From an uncultured Clostridia bacterium (GTDB lineage: Bacteria > Bacillota > Clostridia > TANB77 > CAG-508), in NCBI GenBank assembly GCA_948896235.1, contig CAQUUC010000001.1, forward strand, positions 458,447 to 522,446: a DNA stretch of 64,000 nucleotides, in the 5' to 3' direction. Positions 34,518-44,646 of this stretch are shown in pieces. The translations under genes and the position numbers were made by a program. The stretch's first letter is position 1; the number at the start of each line of letters is the position of its first letter. The notes beneath the pieces are model-generated. The model was not told where the DNA came from, made no database searches, and saw only the letters and a list, made by a program, of their open reading frames with translations.

Positions 34518-35189
34518 TTATATATTTTTTCTGTTTACTGTTATTTCACTTACTTCTATCATTTTAGGTAAGTTTAATATGTAAAACATCAAATCTGCAA
34601 TATCAGCAGGGTTCATCCATTCTTCTGGATGTTCAATTTCTTTTCCTGTCCATTTTGTATGCATTCTTGTATTCATTCCACCAACATTAAATTGTATTAC
34701 ACGGCATTTATATTTTTTAAGTTCTAATTGTAAATTATAACTTGTTCCACGCATTGCCCATTTTGATGTTGTATAAGCAATTTGGTCATTATATCCTGCC
34801 TTTGTTCCAATAGTTGAACCAACATTTAGAATATCTGCTTCACTTTCTTTTATTAAAGTTATAAGTTGAGTTGTTAGATAAATTGGTGCAAGTACATTTA
34901 TCCTCATTAAATCGTCTAACACCTCATAAGTAACTTCTTCTAACTTTTGCACCCCTGGAACACCTGCACAATTTATTATTGCTTTTATTTTACTATAATT
35001 TTTCTTTATTGTATTACAAGCATTTTCTATTGAGTTTTCATCAGTTAAATCTGTTTGTATAAAATCACATTGGTAGTCTGGTTTTGTTCTGCATAATGCT
35101 ATAATATTAATATTTTCATCTTTTAAACATCTATTAGCAAATTCTTTTCCTAATCCATCACTCGCACCTGTTAAAATAATATTTTCCAC
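34518..35189 (-). CDS. Short-chain dehydrogenase/reductase
   Basis: This 223-residue classical SDR has the dinucleotide motif TGASDGLGKEFANR (residues 5-18), NCAGVPG, the serine of NVGSTIG and the catalytic YTTSK. The substrate is unknown. It lies between valS and pgsA, all on the minus strand with gaps of about 10-15 bp. Confidence 0.9.
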   Translation of the reverse strand: MENIILTGASDGLGKEFANRCLKDENINIIALCRTKPDYQCDFIQTDLTDENSIENACNTIKKNYSKIKAIINCAGVPGVQKLEEVTYEVLDDLMRINVLAPIYLTTQLITLIKESEADILNVGSTIGTKAGYNDQIAYTTSKWAMRGTSYNLQLELKKYKCRVIQFNVGGMNTRMHTKWTGKEIEHPEEWMNPADIADLMFYILNLPKMIEVSEITVNRKNI

Positions 35190-35198
35190 TATTTCCTC

Positions 35199-37889
35199 CT
35201 ATTTTAATTTTTCAATTCTTTCAATTGTTGTTTTAAGCATTTCTTGGTATTTTGCTAATTTTTCTTTTTCTTCGTTAATTTTAGCCTCAGGTGCTTTTTC
35301 TACAAATCCCGGATTTGATAACATCTTAGTTGCTCTTGCCACTTCACTTTCTAATCTCTCTTTTTCTTTTTCTAGTCTTTCCACTTCTTCTTTTATATCT
35401 ACTAACTCTTCAAATGGCATAAATACTTCTATTCCAAAACTTTGTACACAAATTGCGTTTTGTGGGATGCCAATCTTTTCTTCTTTAACTTGTATTTCAT
35501 TTCCAAAGCCTAATTTTTCTATAAATTCTTTTGATTCTTCTATTTCCTTTTTGTACCCGTTTGTTACAAAAATTAAATTAGCTTTTTTTGATGGATGAAC
35601 ATTCATATTTGCTCTTGCATTACGTATTCCTATAATTGTTTCTTTTATGCTTTCTATAAAATCATGTTCAGTGTCATATTCTACTCTTTTCTTTGTTTTT
35701 GGCCAACTTGATACCATTAAGTCTTTATCACTATAATTTACTAGTTTTTCATAAATTTCTGAAGTAACAAATGGCATAAATGGATGTAATAATTTTAAGC
35801 TATCTCCAAAAACATAGTTTAACACGAAACTTACTTGTACTTTTTCTTCCTCATTCTCGCTATATAATCTTGATTTTGCTATTTCTATATACCAATCGCA
35901 GAATTCATTCCATATGAAGTTATATATTTTATCTAGAGCTACTCCTAAATCGTACTTTTCTATATTTTCTGTAACAGCTTCTATTAAATTATCTAGCTTA
36001 TTCATAATCCATCTGTCTTCTACTCTTAAGCCTTCTTTTTTGTATAATCCATTCTCGTCTTTAATTTTCTTCCCAAACTCTACAATCTTCTCGTCATCCG
36101 CCAAGTTCATTGTTATAAATCTTGCAGCATTCCAGATTTTATTTGCAAAGTTTGATGCTTGCTCTAGTTTCTCTGGCATATATCTTATATCGTTACCCAT
36201 TGTAGTTCCAGAAAGTACTGAAAACCTTAATGCATCTGCTCCATATTCATCTATTATTTCTATAGGATCTATACCATTTCCTAATGTTTTAGACATTTTT
36301 CTTCCCTTACTATCACGTACCATTCCATGAATTAGTATGTCTTTAAAAGGTGCCTTACCTGTAAATTCTAATCCTTGTGACATCATTCTTGATACCCAGA
36401 ATGTAATAATGTCAAAACCAGTTACTAGTACATTAGTTGGGTAAAATGTTTTATAATCTTCTGTCTCTTTGTTTGGCCAACCTAGTGTTGAAAATGGCCA
36501 TAAGGCAGAGCTAAACCATGTATCTAGAGTATCTTCATCTTGATGTAAATGTGTGTCTCCACATTTTTCACATTTTTCTGGTATATTTTTAGAAACGTTT
36601 ATATGTCCACACTCTTCACAATAAAATGCTGGTATCCTATGTCCCCACCATAATTGTCTTGATATACACCAATCTTGTATATTATCTAACCAGTTAAAGT
36701 ATTGTTTTTCATATTTCTTTGGTATAAATCTTGCTTCCTCATTTCTTACAGAGTCTGCTGCTCTTTTTGCTAATTCTTTCATAGAAACAAACCATTGCTC
36801 TGATATTTTTGGTTCAATAGTATTTTTACATCTTTCACATTTTGCAACATTGTGTGTGTATTCTTCTTCTTTTACTAATGCTCCAATTTCTTTTAATTTT
36901 TGGACGATTTTCTCTCTTGCCTCAGTTAAATCCATTCCCTTATATTCAGGAACTAAATCACCCATTTTGTTATTTTCATCAAATACTTCAATAATTTCTA
37001 AGTTATGTCTTAATCCTGCTTGGTAATCGTTCATATCATGTGCTGGTGTTATTTTTACACAACCTGTTCCAAATTCTTTTTCAACAAATTCATCTTGTAT
37101 TATTGGTATTTCTTTGTTCATAATTGGTAATATACAATTTTTACCTACTAAATCTTTGTATCTTTCGTCACTTGGGTGAATAGCTACTGCTGTATCTCCT
37201 AGCATTGTTTCTGGTCTTGTAGTTGCTACAATTATATATCTATCTTCTGTTCCTGCTATTTTATATCTAATATGCCATAAATGGCCTGCTTCTTCTTTAT
37301 ATTCAACTTCTGCATCTGATATAGATGTCTTACAATTTGGACAATAATTTATCATTCTTGTACCTTTATAAATTAGTCCTTTTTCGTATAAGCTAACAAA
37401 TTGTTCTAAAACCGCATCAGACAAACCATCATCTAATGTAAACCTACGTCTTTCCCAATCACAAGAGCAACCCAATTTTTTCTGTTGTTCCTCAATAGTT
37501 CCACCATAAATCCTAGTCCATTCCCAAGCTTCTTCTAAAAATTTTTCTCTTCCTAATTCTTGTTTTGTTTTTCCTTCATTTTTTAATTTTTCTACTACTT
37601 TCATCTCTGTTGAAATAGATGCATGGTCAGTTCCTGGAAGCCATAATGTATTATACCCTTGCATTCTTTTAAAACGAATTAATATATCTTGTATTGTATC
37701 ATCTAATGCATGACCCATATGAAGTTTTCCTGTTACATTTGGTGGTGGCATCATAATACAATATGATTCTTTTTCATGATTCATACTTGGTTTAAAATAT
37801 CCTTTTTCTTCCCATTCTTTATATAATTTTTCTTCAAAATCTTTTGGATTATATTTATCTTGTAATTTATGCTTATCGTTCATTTTCAA
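35199..37889 (-). CDS. valS: Valyl-tRNA synthetase
   Basis: This class I synthetase of 896 residues charges tRNA-Val. It has PPPNVTGKLHMGHAL (HIGH box, about residues 49-63), an editing domain (TTRPETMLGDTAVA), KMSKTLGNG (KMSKS box) and the C-terminal coiled-coil arm (VERLEKEKERLESEVARA). It follows a small gene overlapping its start by 17 bp and a T-box leader at 38208-38445, so expression should respond to uncharged tRNA-Val. Confidence 0.97.
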   Translation of the reverse strand: MKMNDKHKLQDKYNPKDFEEKLYKEWEEKGYFKPSMNHEKESYCIMMPPPNVTGKLHMGHALDDTIQDILIRFKRMQGYNTLWLPGTDHASISTEMKVVEKLKNEGKTKQELGREKFLEEAWEWTRIYGGTIEEQQKKLGCSCDWERRRFTLDDGLSDAVLEQFVSLYEKGLIYKGTRMINYCPNCKTSISDAEVEYKEEAGHLWHIRYKIAGTEDRYIIVATTRPETMLGDTAVAIHPSDERYKDLVGKNCILPIMNKEIPIIQDEFVEKEFGTGCVKITPAHDMNDYQAGLRHNLEIIEVFDENNKMGDLVPEYKGMDLTEAREKIVQKLKEIGALVKEEEYTHNVAKCERCKNTIEPKISEQWFVSMKELAKRAADSVRNEEARFIPKKYEKQYFNWLDNIQDWCISRQLWWGHRIPAFYCEECGHINVSKNIPEKCEKCGDTHLHQDEDTLDTWFSSALWPFSTLGWPNKETEDYKTFYPTNVLVTGFDIITFWVSRMMSQGLEFTGKAPFKDILIHGMVRDSKGRKMSKTLGNGIDPIEIIDEYGADALRFSVLSGTTMGNDIRYMPEKLEQASNFANKIWNAARFITMNLADDEKIVEFGKKIKDENGLYKKEGLRVEDRWIMNKLDNLIEAVTENIEKYDLGVALDKIYNFIWNEFCDWYIEIAKSRLYSENEEEKVQVSFVLNYVFGDSLKLLHPFMPFVTSEIYEKLVNYSDKDLMVSSWPKTKKRVEYDTEHDFIESIKETIIGIRNARANMNVHPSKKANLIFVTNGYKKEIEESKEFIEKLGFGNEIQVKEEKIGIPQNAICVQSFGIEVFMPFEELVDIKEEVERLEKEKERLESEVARATKMLSNPGFVEKAPEAKINEEKEKLAKYQEMLKTTIERIEKLK

Positions 37890-38172
37890 TTCCTCCCAAT
37901 TTCTTATTATCTAAAAGCTCTATTGCTTTTTTATATGCTGAAAAATACACTCCTGCAATTTCTTTTAATATTTCTTCCTCTTCTTCGTTTAAACGTTCTC
38001 CTTTTCCAGTTTCAAAAAACTGTCTTACTTTATTTAAGACTCTATCTCTTTCATCAATAGGAATTTTTCTATTTTGTTCTTTCACTTCAACTTCTTTTTT
38101 TATTCGTTTTCCTCTTCCACTAAAAGCTTCTGATTTCATATAAGCTTCTACTTCACTTACCCTATTTTCCAT
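37873..38172 (-). CDS. Small charged protein between T-box and valS, unknown
   Basis: A 99-residue highly charged, probably helical protein. I chose ATG 38172 because GGAGG lies just upstream; a longer frame from 38208 would begin inside the terminator stem of the T-box. It contains basic tracts (SGRGKRIKKEVEVKEQNRK) and an acidic run (NEEEEEILKEI). It overlaps valS by 17 bp, so translation is coupled. Its place under T-box control is unusual for a protein of unknown role. Confidence 0.7.
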   Translation of the reverse strand: MENRVSEVEAYMKSEAFSGRGKRIKKEVEVKEQNRKIPIDERDRVLNKVRQFFETGKGERLNEEEEEILKEIAGVYFSAYKKAIELLDNKKLGGIENER

Positions 38173-38207
38173 TTTATTATCCTCCTTTCGTAATACTCTT
38201 TTAATCA

Positions 38208-38445
38208 AAAAAACTCCGTCCCATATATAAGGGCGAAGTTTAATTCACGGTACCACCTTAATTTATTATATTTCTATAATATCTTGATTAGCCTATAACG
38301 TGGCTTATACGAATATGTTTACTATTTTCAACATATTAACTCAAAAGCTACCTTCATTTGCCTTTAATAATAGAAACTTTCAGTCTACGATTTCTACTCC
38401 CTGATACTTAAGTACAAATTACTCCTCTTTTTCCTCGTTTTTCAA
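38208..38445 (-). promoter_or_regulatory. T-box riboswitch leader of the valS operon
   Basis: On the minus strand an A/G-rich stem I region (GAGGAAAAAGAGGAGTAA, with a GGGAGTAGAA segment) precedes the T-box core AAGGTGGTACCGTG (38246-38260). A terminator hairpin, AACTTCGCCC against GGGACGGAGTT, and TTTTTTT follow. The downstream gene valS implies sensing of tRNA-Val; I could not assign the specifier codon with certainty. Confidence 0.9.
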
Positions 38446-38485
38446 TATATAAATATTATATAGTATTTGATATTTATTGTCAACA

Positions 38486-38678
38486 TTAAATATTAAAACA
38501 AATAAGTAATGCACCAATAATAACTAAAAAGAAACCCAAAATTTTTAATCCACTAGTGGCTTCATTTTGGTCACCAAAACTAAAAAGCTTTTTTGTTAAA
38601 TATCTTGCATCAAATACCATTATTGTTCCGAGTCAATGCAATTATTGTTCCAACTATTATTAATATTACCTTTAACAT
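38486..38678 (-). CDS. Small two-helix membrane protein revealed by a CGG +1 shift
   Basis: In frame zero this ATG (38678, behind AAGGATG) gives only about 22 residues. Skipping the C at 38630 (codon 17, after ACT) opens a 63-residue protein ending at TAA 38486. Residues 1-22 form one membrane helix (MLKVILIIVGTIIALTGTI). A polar middle (DARYLTKKLFSFGDQNEA) and a second helix (LGFFLVIIGALLICF) follow. I chose the gene by its coding look and the symmetric helix layout, not by homology. It is independent support for the recoding rule because no family knowledge was used. It resembles small DUF3953-type or similar membrane proteins only in size. Confidence 0.75.
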
Positions 38679-38752
38679 ATTATTCAACATCCTTATATTA
38701 AATCTTTTCAATTAATATATTATAATTTTATTATTGTTTTGTCAAATTCAAC

Positions 38753-40805
38753 CTATATCTCCAACCTATCTCCAAATTTTTCTTTTGTCATTCTTCTTAA
38801 TTTTTCATTTTCTTCTAGCTCTAATTTATGGTCTCTTTGTAAAATTTTATAAGATAGTTCTTGAACTTGTTTTAATATAGGCATATCTTGAAATAAGTTT
38901 GCTATTTTAAATTCAGGAAGTCCATGCTGTTTTGTTCCGAAAAATTCTCCTGAACCTCTTAACTCTAAATCCTTTTCTGAAATTACAAAGCCATCATTTG
39001 TATCCTGCATTACCTTCATACGTTCTCTTATAGTTTCAGAATTTCCTTGATATTTTAAGATGCAATATGATTTATATTCTCCTCTTCCAACTCTACCTCT
39101 TAACTGGTGTAACTGTGCAAGACCAAATCTTTCTGCATTTTCAACTACCATAATACTTGCATTTGGTACATTAACACCTACTTCTATTACTGTAGTAGAT
39201 ATCAAAATATCTATGTTTCCATTTTTAAAATCTTCCATTATAGCGTCTTTTTCTTTTGGTCTCATTTTTCCATGCAAATATTCTACTTTATAATCACTAA
39301 ACACTTCGTTTTTATAAAGTTCTGCAAGTTCTATTACAGATTTTAAATCCATCTCTTCATTCTCTTCTACAAGAGGGCATACAATATAACATTGTCTTCC
39401 TTCATCTATTTGTTTTTTTATAAAATTATTTACTCTATCACTCATACCTTTAGTTACAGCAAATGTATCTATCTTCTTCCTATTTGGTGGTAGTTCATCT
39501 ATAATAGATATATCAAGGTCACCATATAAAATAAGTGCAAGAGTACGTGGTATTGGTGTTGCTGTCATTACTAATACGTCTGGATTATTTCCCTTTTTAG
39601 ATATAATTTTTCTTTGTCTTACCCCAAATCTATGTTGCTCATCAGTTACAACTAATCCTAAATTTTTAAATGCAACATTTTCTTCTAATATTGCATGAGT
39701 TCCAATTAATACATCAATTTCTCCATTTTCTAGCCTTTGTAAAATATCCTCTTTTTTCTTTTTACTTATTCCACTAATTAATAGTTCACATTTAATATCA
39801 AATTGACTTAATATTTTACTAAATTCTTCCATATGTTGAGTAGCAAGTATTGCAGTTGGTGCCATAATCGCCATTTGATATCCACTTTTTACTGCTTTAT
39901 ATGCTGCAATTATTGCAACTACTGTTTTTCCGTGATCCAACGTCTCCTTGTAGTAATCTATTCATTGGTTTAGAAGATTCCATATCTCTATCTATTTCTT
40001 CTAAAACTCGTAATTGCGCTTTTGTTAATTTAAATGGTAGTATATTAATTACCTCTGACATTTTTATATTTTCATCAAATTTAATACCTGTTTCTTCTTG
40101 CGTATTCATATTTTTTAAACTAAGAAGTGCAAGTTGCATACCTAGCAATTCTTCAAACACCAATCTTTTTCTTGCTTCTTCAAAATCTTTAAAATCATTT
40201 GGAAAATGTATACTATTTATACTCGAATTTATATCTCTTAAGTTATATTCTTCTAATAAATATAAAGGTAATGTTTCTTCTAAACTATTTTTTGCAATAT
40301 TTAAACCATTTTCAATTATTTGTCTAATAGTATTTTGGGATAAACTATAGGTTAATGGATATATTGGAATAATCTTACCTGTATTTTTTGTTTTACCTGC
40401 TTCATCAAATGTAGGTGAAACCATTTCAGTTACACCATTTCTTTTTACAATTTTTCCATAGAAGTTATACTTTTCTCCTAATTTAAATCTCTGTTTTAAG
40501 TAACTTTGATTATACCAAGTTATAACCATAGAACCTGTATCATCTCTTACAATTAACTTATATATTGTCATACCTTTTCTTCTTGTTCGAATTTCATTTA
40601 CTCTGGATGTGCAAACCGCTTCTATTAAAACCTCTTCTCCATCAATAGCTTCTATAATATTAACAGGTTTACTTCTATCTTCGTGTTCTCTTGGATAATA
40701 TGTAATTAAATCTTTTAATGTATAAATCCCTAATCTATTTAGTAATACTACTCGATTAGGTCCAACACCTTTTACAAATTTTACATCTTGGTTTAAATCT
40801 ACCAC
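38753..40805 (-). CDS. recG: ATP-dependent DNA helicase RecG, CGG +1 shift in Walker A
   Basis: RecG remodels stalled replication forks and Holliday junctions. Skipping the C at 39932 gives 683 residues, the standard length: wedge/OB domain (YKLIVRDDTGSMVITWYNQ), then the helicase core with LLQGDVGSGKTVVAI. DEQHRFGVRQR, MTATPIPRTL, DILISTTVIEVGVNVPNA and QLRGRVGRG follow. The site is codon 292, inside Walker A: GDVGS (codon TCA), CGG, then GKT after the shift. Frame zero ends 11 codons later, removing the whole motor. A frameshift here cannot be tolerated unless it is read through. Confidence 0.95.
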
Positions 40806-40903
40806 TTGGTTATCTCCTCTTTACTATTATATAAAAAGAATATCACAGCCAAATACATTTGTAAATAATGTATTTCTATTTTATAGGTTTATATTATCTA
40901 AAC

Positions 40904-40939
40904 AAAATACTGAAGTACTTGCTTATACTTCAGTATTTT
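40904..40939. terminator. Intrinsic terminator
   Basis: AAAATACTGAAGT pairs with ACTTCAGTATTTT, followed by TAGTTTTTATT. It lies between recG and the transglutaminase-like gene. Confidence 0.75.
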
Positions 40940-40947
40940 AGTTTTTA

Positions 40948-41838
40948 TTAATTTAGTGCTCCAGACATAATTCTATATTTGGGTGTATTTTCCCAAATTT
41001 CTTGTAGTTTTTCAAAATTTTCATTTGGATTTAGCATTAGCTTAGCTAAATCATCTAATTCTTTATATTCTTCTTCCGTTAATTCAAAATTTTTATTTTG
41101 TATATATCTAGGCATATGTAAAAATATTATTTCATTATTCATTAGTGAATGAAAATCATAAAATAATCCTCTTATACTAGCTTTTAATCCTAAAGTAACT
41201 GGATCAGAAGCATGTAGTATTGTTTCTTCATTGTATTTATTTTCTCTTATTCCTAAGTATGCTTCAGCACCAAATAAAAATTTATCATATGGAACATCAT
41301 TTAAATCAAATCCCATTTCGTGATCTGGACAATGTTCATCTGCGTCAACTAATTTCCATCTATTTTCTTTTTTATCAAAATATTCTGTAATCCAATGATC
41401 ATAATAAATCCCATCATAATGTATATATTCTGCATATCCGCTTCTTGCCCTTGCAGGAATTCCTTTTGCTTTTAGTATGCTCGCAAGTAATATAGCTTGT
41501 CCTCTACAAGTAATATGTACTTTATCTTTTGCTTCCCTTTTTATATCATAATCGGGATTTTTTCTTAATAATTCAGCAATTACACTTTGTGCGGTTGGAT
41601 AAATATCCTCTTCATATTCAAGTCTTGTTTGGGGCACTTTTGTCATATCTCCCCAAAAGCAATTATTTTTTGTTCTAATACTTTTATCAATAAATGCTAC
41701 TGGATGAATTATTTGCATTCTTTGTAACAAACATAATTTTTCAATATCATCAGGTAATTTTTGTGCAAATTCTTTATAATATCCTAAATCTGTATAAGTA
41801 CTTGTTTTTGTATAAAATTCTAATATTTTCTCTTCCAT
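40948..41838 (-). CDS. Transglutaminase-like cysteine protease superfamily protein
   Basis: The 296 residues contain a transglutaminase-like core with a possible catalytic triad: Cys in HITCRGQAILLASILKAKGIPARARSGYAEY, His in YDHWITEYF and Asp in KLVDADEHC. There is no signal peptide, so it is probably cytoplasmic. The substrate is unknown; such proteins include peptidases and peptide N-glycanase-like folds. The nitroreductase gene ends directly before its start on the same strand. Confidence 0.82.
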   Translation of the reverse strand: MEEKILEFYTKTSTYTDLGYYKEFAQKLPDDIEKLCLLQRMQIIHPVAFIDKSIRTKNNCFWGDMTKVPQTRLEYEEDIYPTAQSVIAELLRKNPDYDIKREAKDKVHITCRGQAILLASILKAKGIPARARSGYAEYIHYDGIYYDHWITEYFDKKENRWKLVDADEHCPDHEMGFDLNDVPYDKFLFGAEAYLGIRENKYNEETILHASDPVTLGLKASIRGLFYDFHSLMNNEIIFLHMPRYIQNKNFELTEEEYKELDDLAKLMLNPNENFEKLQEIWENTPKYRIMSGALN

Positions 41839-41839
41839 A

Positions 41840-42410
41840 TTAATACCACTCTAACACTTCCTTTAACTTCTTTCGGGGTCTTTGTTTTGGATTTTCATTA
41901 GGATATCCAATAGAAATTACTGAAATCAATTCCATATCTTCATAATTTACTAATTTTGCTATTTCTTTTCCGAGCATACACTGTGTCCCTTATCCAAAGT
42001 GAACCTAATCCCAAGTCTGTTGCTCTTAGGCAAATATGTTCTATTGCTCCACCAATTGAAAGAGTATCTCCTGTAATCCAATTATCATTATTTTCTTTAA
42101 AAACCAGTATTAATATAGGTGCTTCTTTTATTATTTGTGCTGTTGCTTTAACACTACTATTTGCATTTAGTTTTTTTCGTTCTAAGGATATATCTTTTAT
42201 ATCTCTGTTTTCTTCTTTTTCTAACATAAGCTCTGCTATTCGATTTTTAATTTCATTCTTAACTATTAAGAACTTCCAAGGTTGTCTATTTTTAGCAGAT
42301 GGTGCAAGTCTTGCACAATTTATTAAGTCCTCTATAAGTTTATTTGGCACATCTTTATCTACATATTTTCTAATACTTCTTCTATTGTAAATAGTTTCTT
42401 TAAATTCCAT
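41840..42410 (-). CDS. Nitroreductase family protein, CGG +1 shift
   Basis: This FMN-dependent nitroreductase-fold protein has 189 residues when the C at 41972 is skipped. The N-terminus shows the FMN-binding RRSIRKYVDKDVP and CARLAPSAKNRQPWKF, and the middle shows GGAIEHICLRATDLGLGSLWI. The shift is at codon 147, after RDTVYA (GCT). The new frame reads GKEIAKLVNYEDMELISVISIGYPNENP and ends in the usual RPRKKLKEV tail at TAA 41840. Frame zero ends 10 codons after the site. Its last codons overlap the region just before the transglutaminase-like gene. Confidence 0.92.
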
Positions 42411-42524
42411 ATGAGCCTCCTTGTTTTTAAATTTTCATAAAAATAGTATCATATCAGTTTACATTTGTAAATAAAAAAGAATATATACCTATTTTTTTAA
42501 TATACATATTACGAGGTGACTAAG

Positions 42525-43619
42525 TTGTTTATAAAATCTGTCAAAATAAATAAATCGTATATTATATTTTTCAGTGTATGTATTATTATAATTGCATCTA
42601 TTGTTTTAGTTTCATTTGTATATCCTTTTAGCCTTCCTGCTAGTTCTGGAAATTTAATATGGAGTAACAATATAGAATCTAATACAGCAAAAGAAGAGAA
42701 AAAATATATTAAGTGGGTGGATTTTAGTGTTACATATGATGTGTTAGATAAAACCTCTAAATTAGATATAAATTCTCACAATAATAATGATCTTGTAAAA
42801 TATAATTGGATTGAACTTCTTTCATACCTTGCTTGTAAATATGGAGGTAATTTTAAAAAATTCAAACAAAATGATTTAATCTCTTTAACAGACAAATTAA
42901 AAAATGGTGCTACAATGGAAGAATTAACTAAAGATTTAAAAAATTATAATTATTATTACGAAGCATATGATGCAATTTTACATGAATTTATTGGTGAATA
43001 TGAAGTAGAACTTCCCTCTGATTCTGGAACTGAAGCTAAAACTTTCACTAAAAAATATGGTGTTAAAGCATTTTTACCTATTGCTAAAAATTATAGTTTT
43101 AGTCACTATGATGATTTTGGTAATGCTCGTTCATACGGCTTTAAAAGAGTACATCTTGGAAATGACCTTATGGGAAACATTGGTACACCTATTATTGCAG
43201 TAGAAAGTGGTACTGTTGAAGCTCTTGGTTGGAACCAATATGGTGGTTGGAGAATTGGTATTAGAAGTATGGATAAAAAAAGATATTATTACTATGCACA
43301 TCTTAGAAAAGACCACCCTTATGTTGCTGATATGTATGAAGGTAAAACTGTTAAAGCCGGAGATGTTATTGGTTACCTTGGAATGACTGGATATAGTACA
43401 AAAGAAAATGTAAATAACATTAATATTCCTCATTTGCACTTTGGAATGCAATTAATTTTTGATGAATGCCAAAAAGATGGCATAAATCAAATTTGGATAG
43501 ATGTTTATCAAATTATTGAATTTTTAAGAAAGAATAAAAGTGAAGTTGTAAGAGAAAATACTGATACAAAAGACTATACAAGAAAATATGATATTATAGA
43601 CCCTAGTATTAGTGAGTAG
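42525..43619 (+). CDS. M23 (LytM-type) peptidase, membrane anchored
   Basis: I chose TTG 42525, since GAGGTG lies 6-8 bases upstream; a GTG at 42516 overlaps that site. The 364-residue protein has an N-terminal membrane helix (about 10-35), a linker domain and a C-terminal M23 zinc endopeptidase domain. The domain shows HLGNDLMGNIGTPIIAVESG (HxxxD), YYYAHL and IPHLHFGMQ (HxH). It cleaves peptidoglycan cross-bridges or, as with SpoIIQ, acts structurally; here the zinc ligands look intact. A polysaccharide deacetylase gene follows immediately. Confidence 0.88.
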   Translation: MFIKSVKINKSYIIFFSVCIIIIASIVLVSFVYPFSLPASSGNLIWSNNIESNTAKEEKKYIKWVDFSVTYDVLDKTSKLDINSHNNNDLVKYNWIELLSYLACKYGGNFKKFKQNDLISLTDKLKNGATMEELTKDLKNYNYYYEAYDAILHEFIGEYEVELPSDSGTEAKTFTKKYGVKAFLPIAKNYSFSHYDDFGNARSYGFKRVHLGNDLMGNIGTPIIAVESGTVEALGWNQYGGWRIGIRSMDKKRYYYYAHLRKDHPYVADMYEGKTVKAGDVIGYLGMTGYSTKENVNNINIPHLHFGMQLIFDECQKDGINQIWIDVYQIIEFLRKNKSEVVRENTDTKDYTRKYDIIDPSISE

Positions 43620-43628
43620 GTGTATAGT

Positions 43629-44501
43629 GTGATAAAATTTATTGTTTTTAAATTAAATTATAAATTAATAGCTATTTTACTTGTATTTATACTATCTATT
43701 TCTTGCATATATTTTTACACAACTGTCAATGCAGATGCTGCAATCGATCCAGATTATATTAAAGTACCTATTATTATGTATCATAGTATTTTAAAATCTA
43801 AAAATGGAGATTATATAATACATCCAAATACATTAGAAAAAGACTTGGCGTATATTAAAGATAAGGGTTACACCTCTATAACAATGCAAGACCTAATAAA
43901 CTATGTATATTATAATTCTCCACTTCCTGAAAAACCAATAATTATCACTTTTGATGATGGGCATTATAACAATTTAACTTATGCCCTACCAATACTCAAA
44001 AAATATGATATGAAAGCGGTTATTTCTATAGTTGGTAAATATACTGATACCTTTACAGAAACTGATGAAGCAAACCCAAATTATGGCTATTTACGCTGGA
44101 AAGATATAAATGAATTAATTTTTGATGGTACTATAGAATTTCAAAACCATACATATAATTTACATTCAATAGGTGCACGTAAAGGTTGTATGAAAAAGAA
44201 GTTTGAAGCTAAAGAGAATTATGAAACTCTTTTAACTAAGGATTTACAAAAGCTACAAGAAAAGTTTATAAAAAATACAAATTACACTCCAAATACATTT
44301 ACATATCCATTTGGAGCAATTAGTAAAGATTCTATTGATATAATAAAAAAGTTAGGCTTTAAAGCTAGTCTATCTTGTGAAAAAGGTGTAAACCATATAA
44401 CTAAAAACACAGATTGTTTGTATTGTTTAAAAAGAAATAATCGACCTAGTAGTATTTCAACTGAAGCATTTTTTAAGAATTTATTAGAAGAACAAACATA
44501 A
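43629..44501 (+). CDS. Polysaccharide deacetylase (NodB family), exported
   Basis: This family 4 carbohydrate esterase has about 290 residues. The start is GTG 43629, behind AGGTG that overlaps the stop of the M23 gene. A signal anchor (about 12-30) precedes the catalytic domain, with IIMYHSI, ITFDDGHYNN (catalytic and metal aspartates), EFQNHTYNLHS (metal histidines) and FTYPFGAISKD. It probably deacetylates peptidoglycan sugars outside the membrane and works with the M23 peptidase encoded upstream. Confidence 0.9.
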   Translation: MIKFIVFKLNYKLIAILLVFILSISCIYFYTTVNADAAIDPDYIKVPIIMYHSILKSKNGDYIIHPNTLEKDLAYIKDKGYTSITMQDLINYVYYNSPLPEKPIIITFDDGHYNNLTYALPILKKYDMKAVISIVGKYTDTFTETDEANPNYGYLRWKDINELIFDGTIEFQNHTYNLHSIGARKGCMKKKFEAKENYETLLTKDLQKLQEKFIKNTNYTPNTFTYPFGAISKDSIDIIKKLGFKASLSCEKGVNHITKNTDCLYCLKRNNRPSSISTEAFFKNLLEEQT

Positions 44502-44540
44502 ATAATTCACCTTTACATATAAGTACACTCCATCTTGCTA

Positions 44541-44596
44541 AATGTAGGACGTTTTTGTTTTTCTCGAAATCCCGAAAAACAAAAACATCCTACATT
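44541..44596. terminator. Long imperfect inverted repeat, probable terminator
   Basis: AATGTAGGA plus CGTTTTTGTTTTTC pairs with the complementary CGAAAAACAAAAAC and TCCTACATT, about 23 bp with two small bulges around TCGAAATCC. It lies between the convergent deacetylase and AI-2E genes and is longer than an ordinary terminator. Confidence 0.6.
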
Positions 44597-44646
44597 CACG
44601 TGTCGCTATTTTTTATTAAAAAATCAATTTTTATCCTTAAAACTTT

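Noticed and set aside
44541..44596. CRISPR repeat or insertion-sequence end.
   Set aside because: It is a single inverted repeat between convergent genes with no direct repetition and no transposase.
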